In this document: piece by piece, positions 5,456-5,614 of the stretch
Numbering within the stretch: the stretch's first letter is position 1
How the letters are laid out: each line of letters starts with the position of its first letter
NCBI GenBank assembly: GCA_029266295.1
Contig: JAQSXD010000273.1
Coordinates: forward strand, 1 to 5,614
DNA from: Bacillota bacterium
GTDB lineage: Bacteria; Bacillota; Clostridia; Peptostreptococcales; Anaerovoracaceae
DNA length: 5,614 nt
Direction: 5' to 3'
The notes under the pieces: generated by a model
What the model saw: only the letters and a program-made list of their open reading frames with translations
What the model was told of the DNA's origin: nothing
Database searches by the model: none
Position numbers and translations under genes: made by a program

Positions 5456-5468
5456 AGGAGGATTTTAA
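5456..5468 (+). promoter_or_regulatory. Ribosome binding site of recA
   Basis: A perfect AGGAGG (5456-5461) lies 7 bases before the recA ATG at 5469. Confidence 0.92.
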
Positions 5469-5614
5469 ATGGCGATCAATAAAGAAGATAAGGATAAAGC
5501 CCTGGAAGCGGCAATGCTTCAGATTCAAAAGCAGTTTGGCAAGGGTGCGATCATGAAACTTGGCAGCGAAGCAGCCAACATGAGCATTGAAGCAATTCCA
5601 ACCGGCGCCGTCAG
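5469..5614 (+). CDS. recA: Recombinase RecA (N-terminal part; runs off the window)
   Basis: RecA forms ATP-dependent filaments on single-stranded DNA, catalyses strand exchange and triggers LexA self-cleavage in the SOS response. Only 48 full codons of the usual 340-350 are present. They read as the typical RecA N-terminus: MAINKEDKDKALEAAMLQIQ, then KQFGKGAIMKLG (residues 21-32), then IEAIPTGAV at the window edge. The N-terminal helix and the start of the ATPase core are therefore visible, while the Walker A motif lies beyond the edge. The start is set by this conserved beginning and the perfect ribosome site. The gene has its own LexA-controlled promoter, which fits its separation from cinA by two unrelated genes. 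Confidence 0.98.
   Translation, partial: MAINKEDKDKALEAAMLQIQKQFGKGAIMKLGSEAANMSIEAIPTGAV

Larger units (their letters stand above)
5020..5468. other. Divergent intergenic region between the hydrolase and recA
   Basis: This 449-base gene-free stretch holds no open frame with a ribosome site apart from the flanking genes. The hydrolase-proximal part (5039-5071) is GC-rich and contains CCGGGT and ACCCGG arms 21 bases apart. The next part (5082-5130) holds GGTTCT boxes and a palindrome. The middle (about 5130-5330) is AT-rich, with short inverted repeats, such as TTGG/CCAA/TTGG elements at 5195-5198, 5204-5207 and 5248-5251, AAATATT/AATATTT at 5211-5217 and 5237-5243, and CTATA-CCA-TATAG at 5268-5280. 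The right end is the recA control region. I recognise no riboswitch or known small RNA. Confidence 0.7.

Overview
The window looks like the chromosome of a low-to-mid GC Firmicute, most likely one of the Clostridia. The evidence is the strong AGGAGG ribosome sites with about 7-nt spacing, the rimO-pgsA-cinA-recA gene order typical of Firmicutes, a Bacillus/Clostridium-type LexA box (GAAC-N4-GTTC) at recA, and a LysM/SleB-type cell wall hydrolase of the kind common in spore formers. Genus cannot be read from the sequence. I see no mobile element, CRISPR array, tRNA or rRNA.

Layout. Positions 1-3038 (+) hold a housekeeping block: the 3' part of rimO (ribosomal protein S12 methylthiotransferase), then pgsA (phosphatidylglycerophosphate synthase) one base after the rimO stop, then, after a purine-rich 137-base spacer, cinA (MoaB-like plus NMN-deamidase domains). 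A strong intrinsic terminator at 3071-3105 closes the block. Next comes a separately promoted regulator (3193-4062, +) with an AraC-type DNA-binding half and a GyrI-like effector-binding half. It converges on a secreted LysM/Hydrolase_2 protein (4171-5019, -), and a long hairpin between the two can serve both as terminator. A 449-base divergent intergenic region (5020-5468) separates that gene from recA, whose first 48 codons are present. recA has its own sigma-A-type promoter (TTGACC-17-TATGAT), a LexA operator at the expected start site, and a leader hairpin.

How the genes fit together. rimO and pgsA look translationally coupled. cinA and recA are neighbours in many Firmicutes, but here two unrelated genes and a terminator lie between them, so recA depends on its own SOS-type promoter.

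No new multi-gene system is evident. The most unusual signal is inside the AraC/GyrI gene: a second ribosome site, identical over 11 bases and in spacing to the gene's own, precedes an in-frame ATG at the domain boundary. This suggests a separately translated effector-binding domain. Lesser points are degenerate purine repeats before cinA, regularly spaced GGTTCT boxes with a palindrome upstream of the hydrolase, and the recA leader hairpin.
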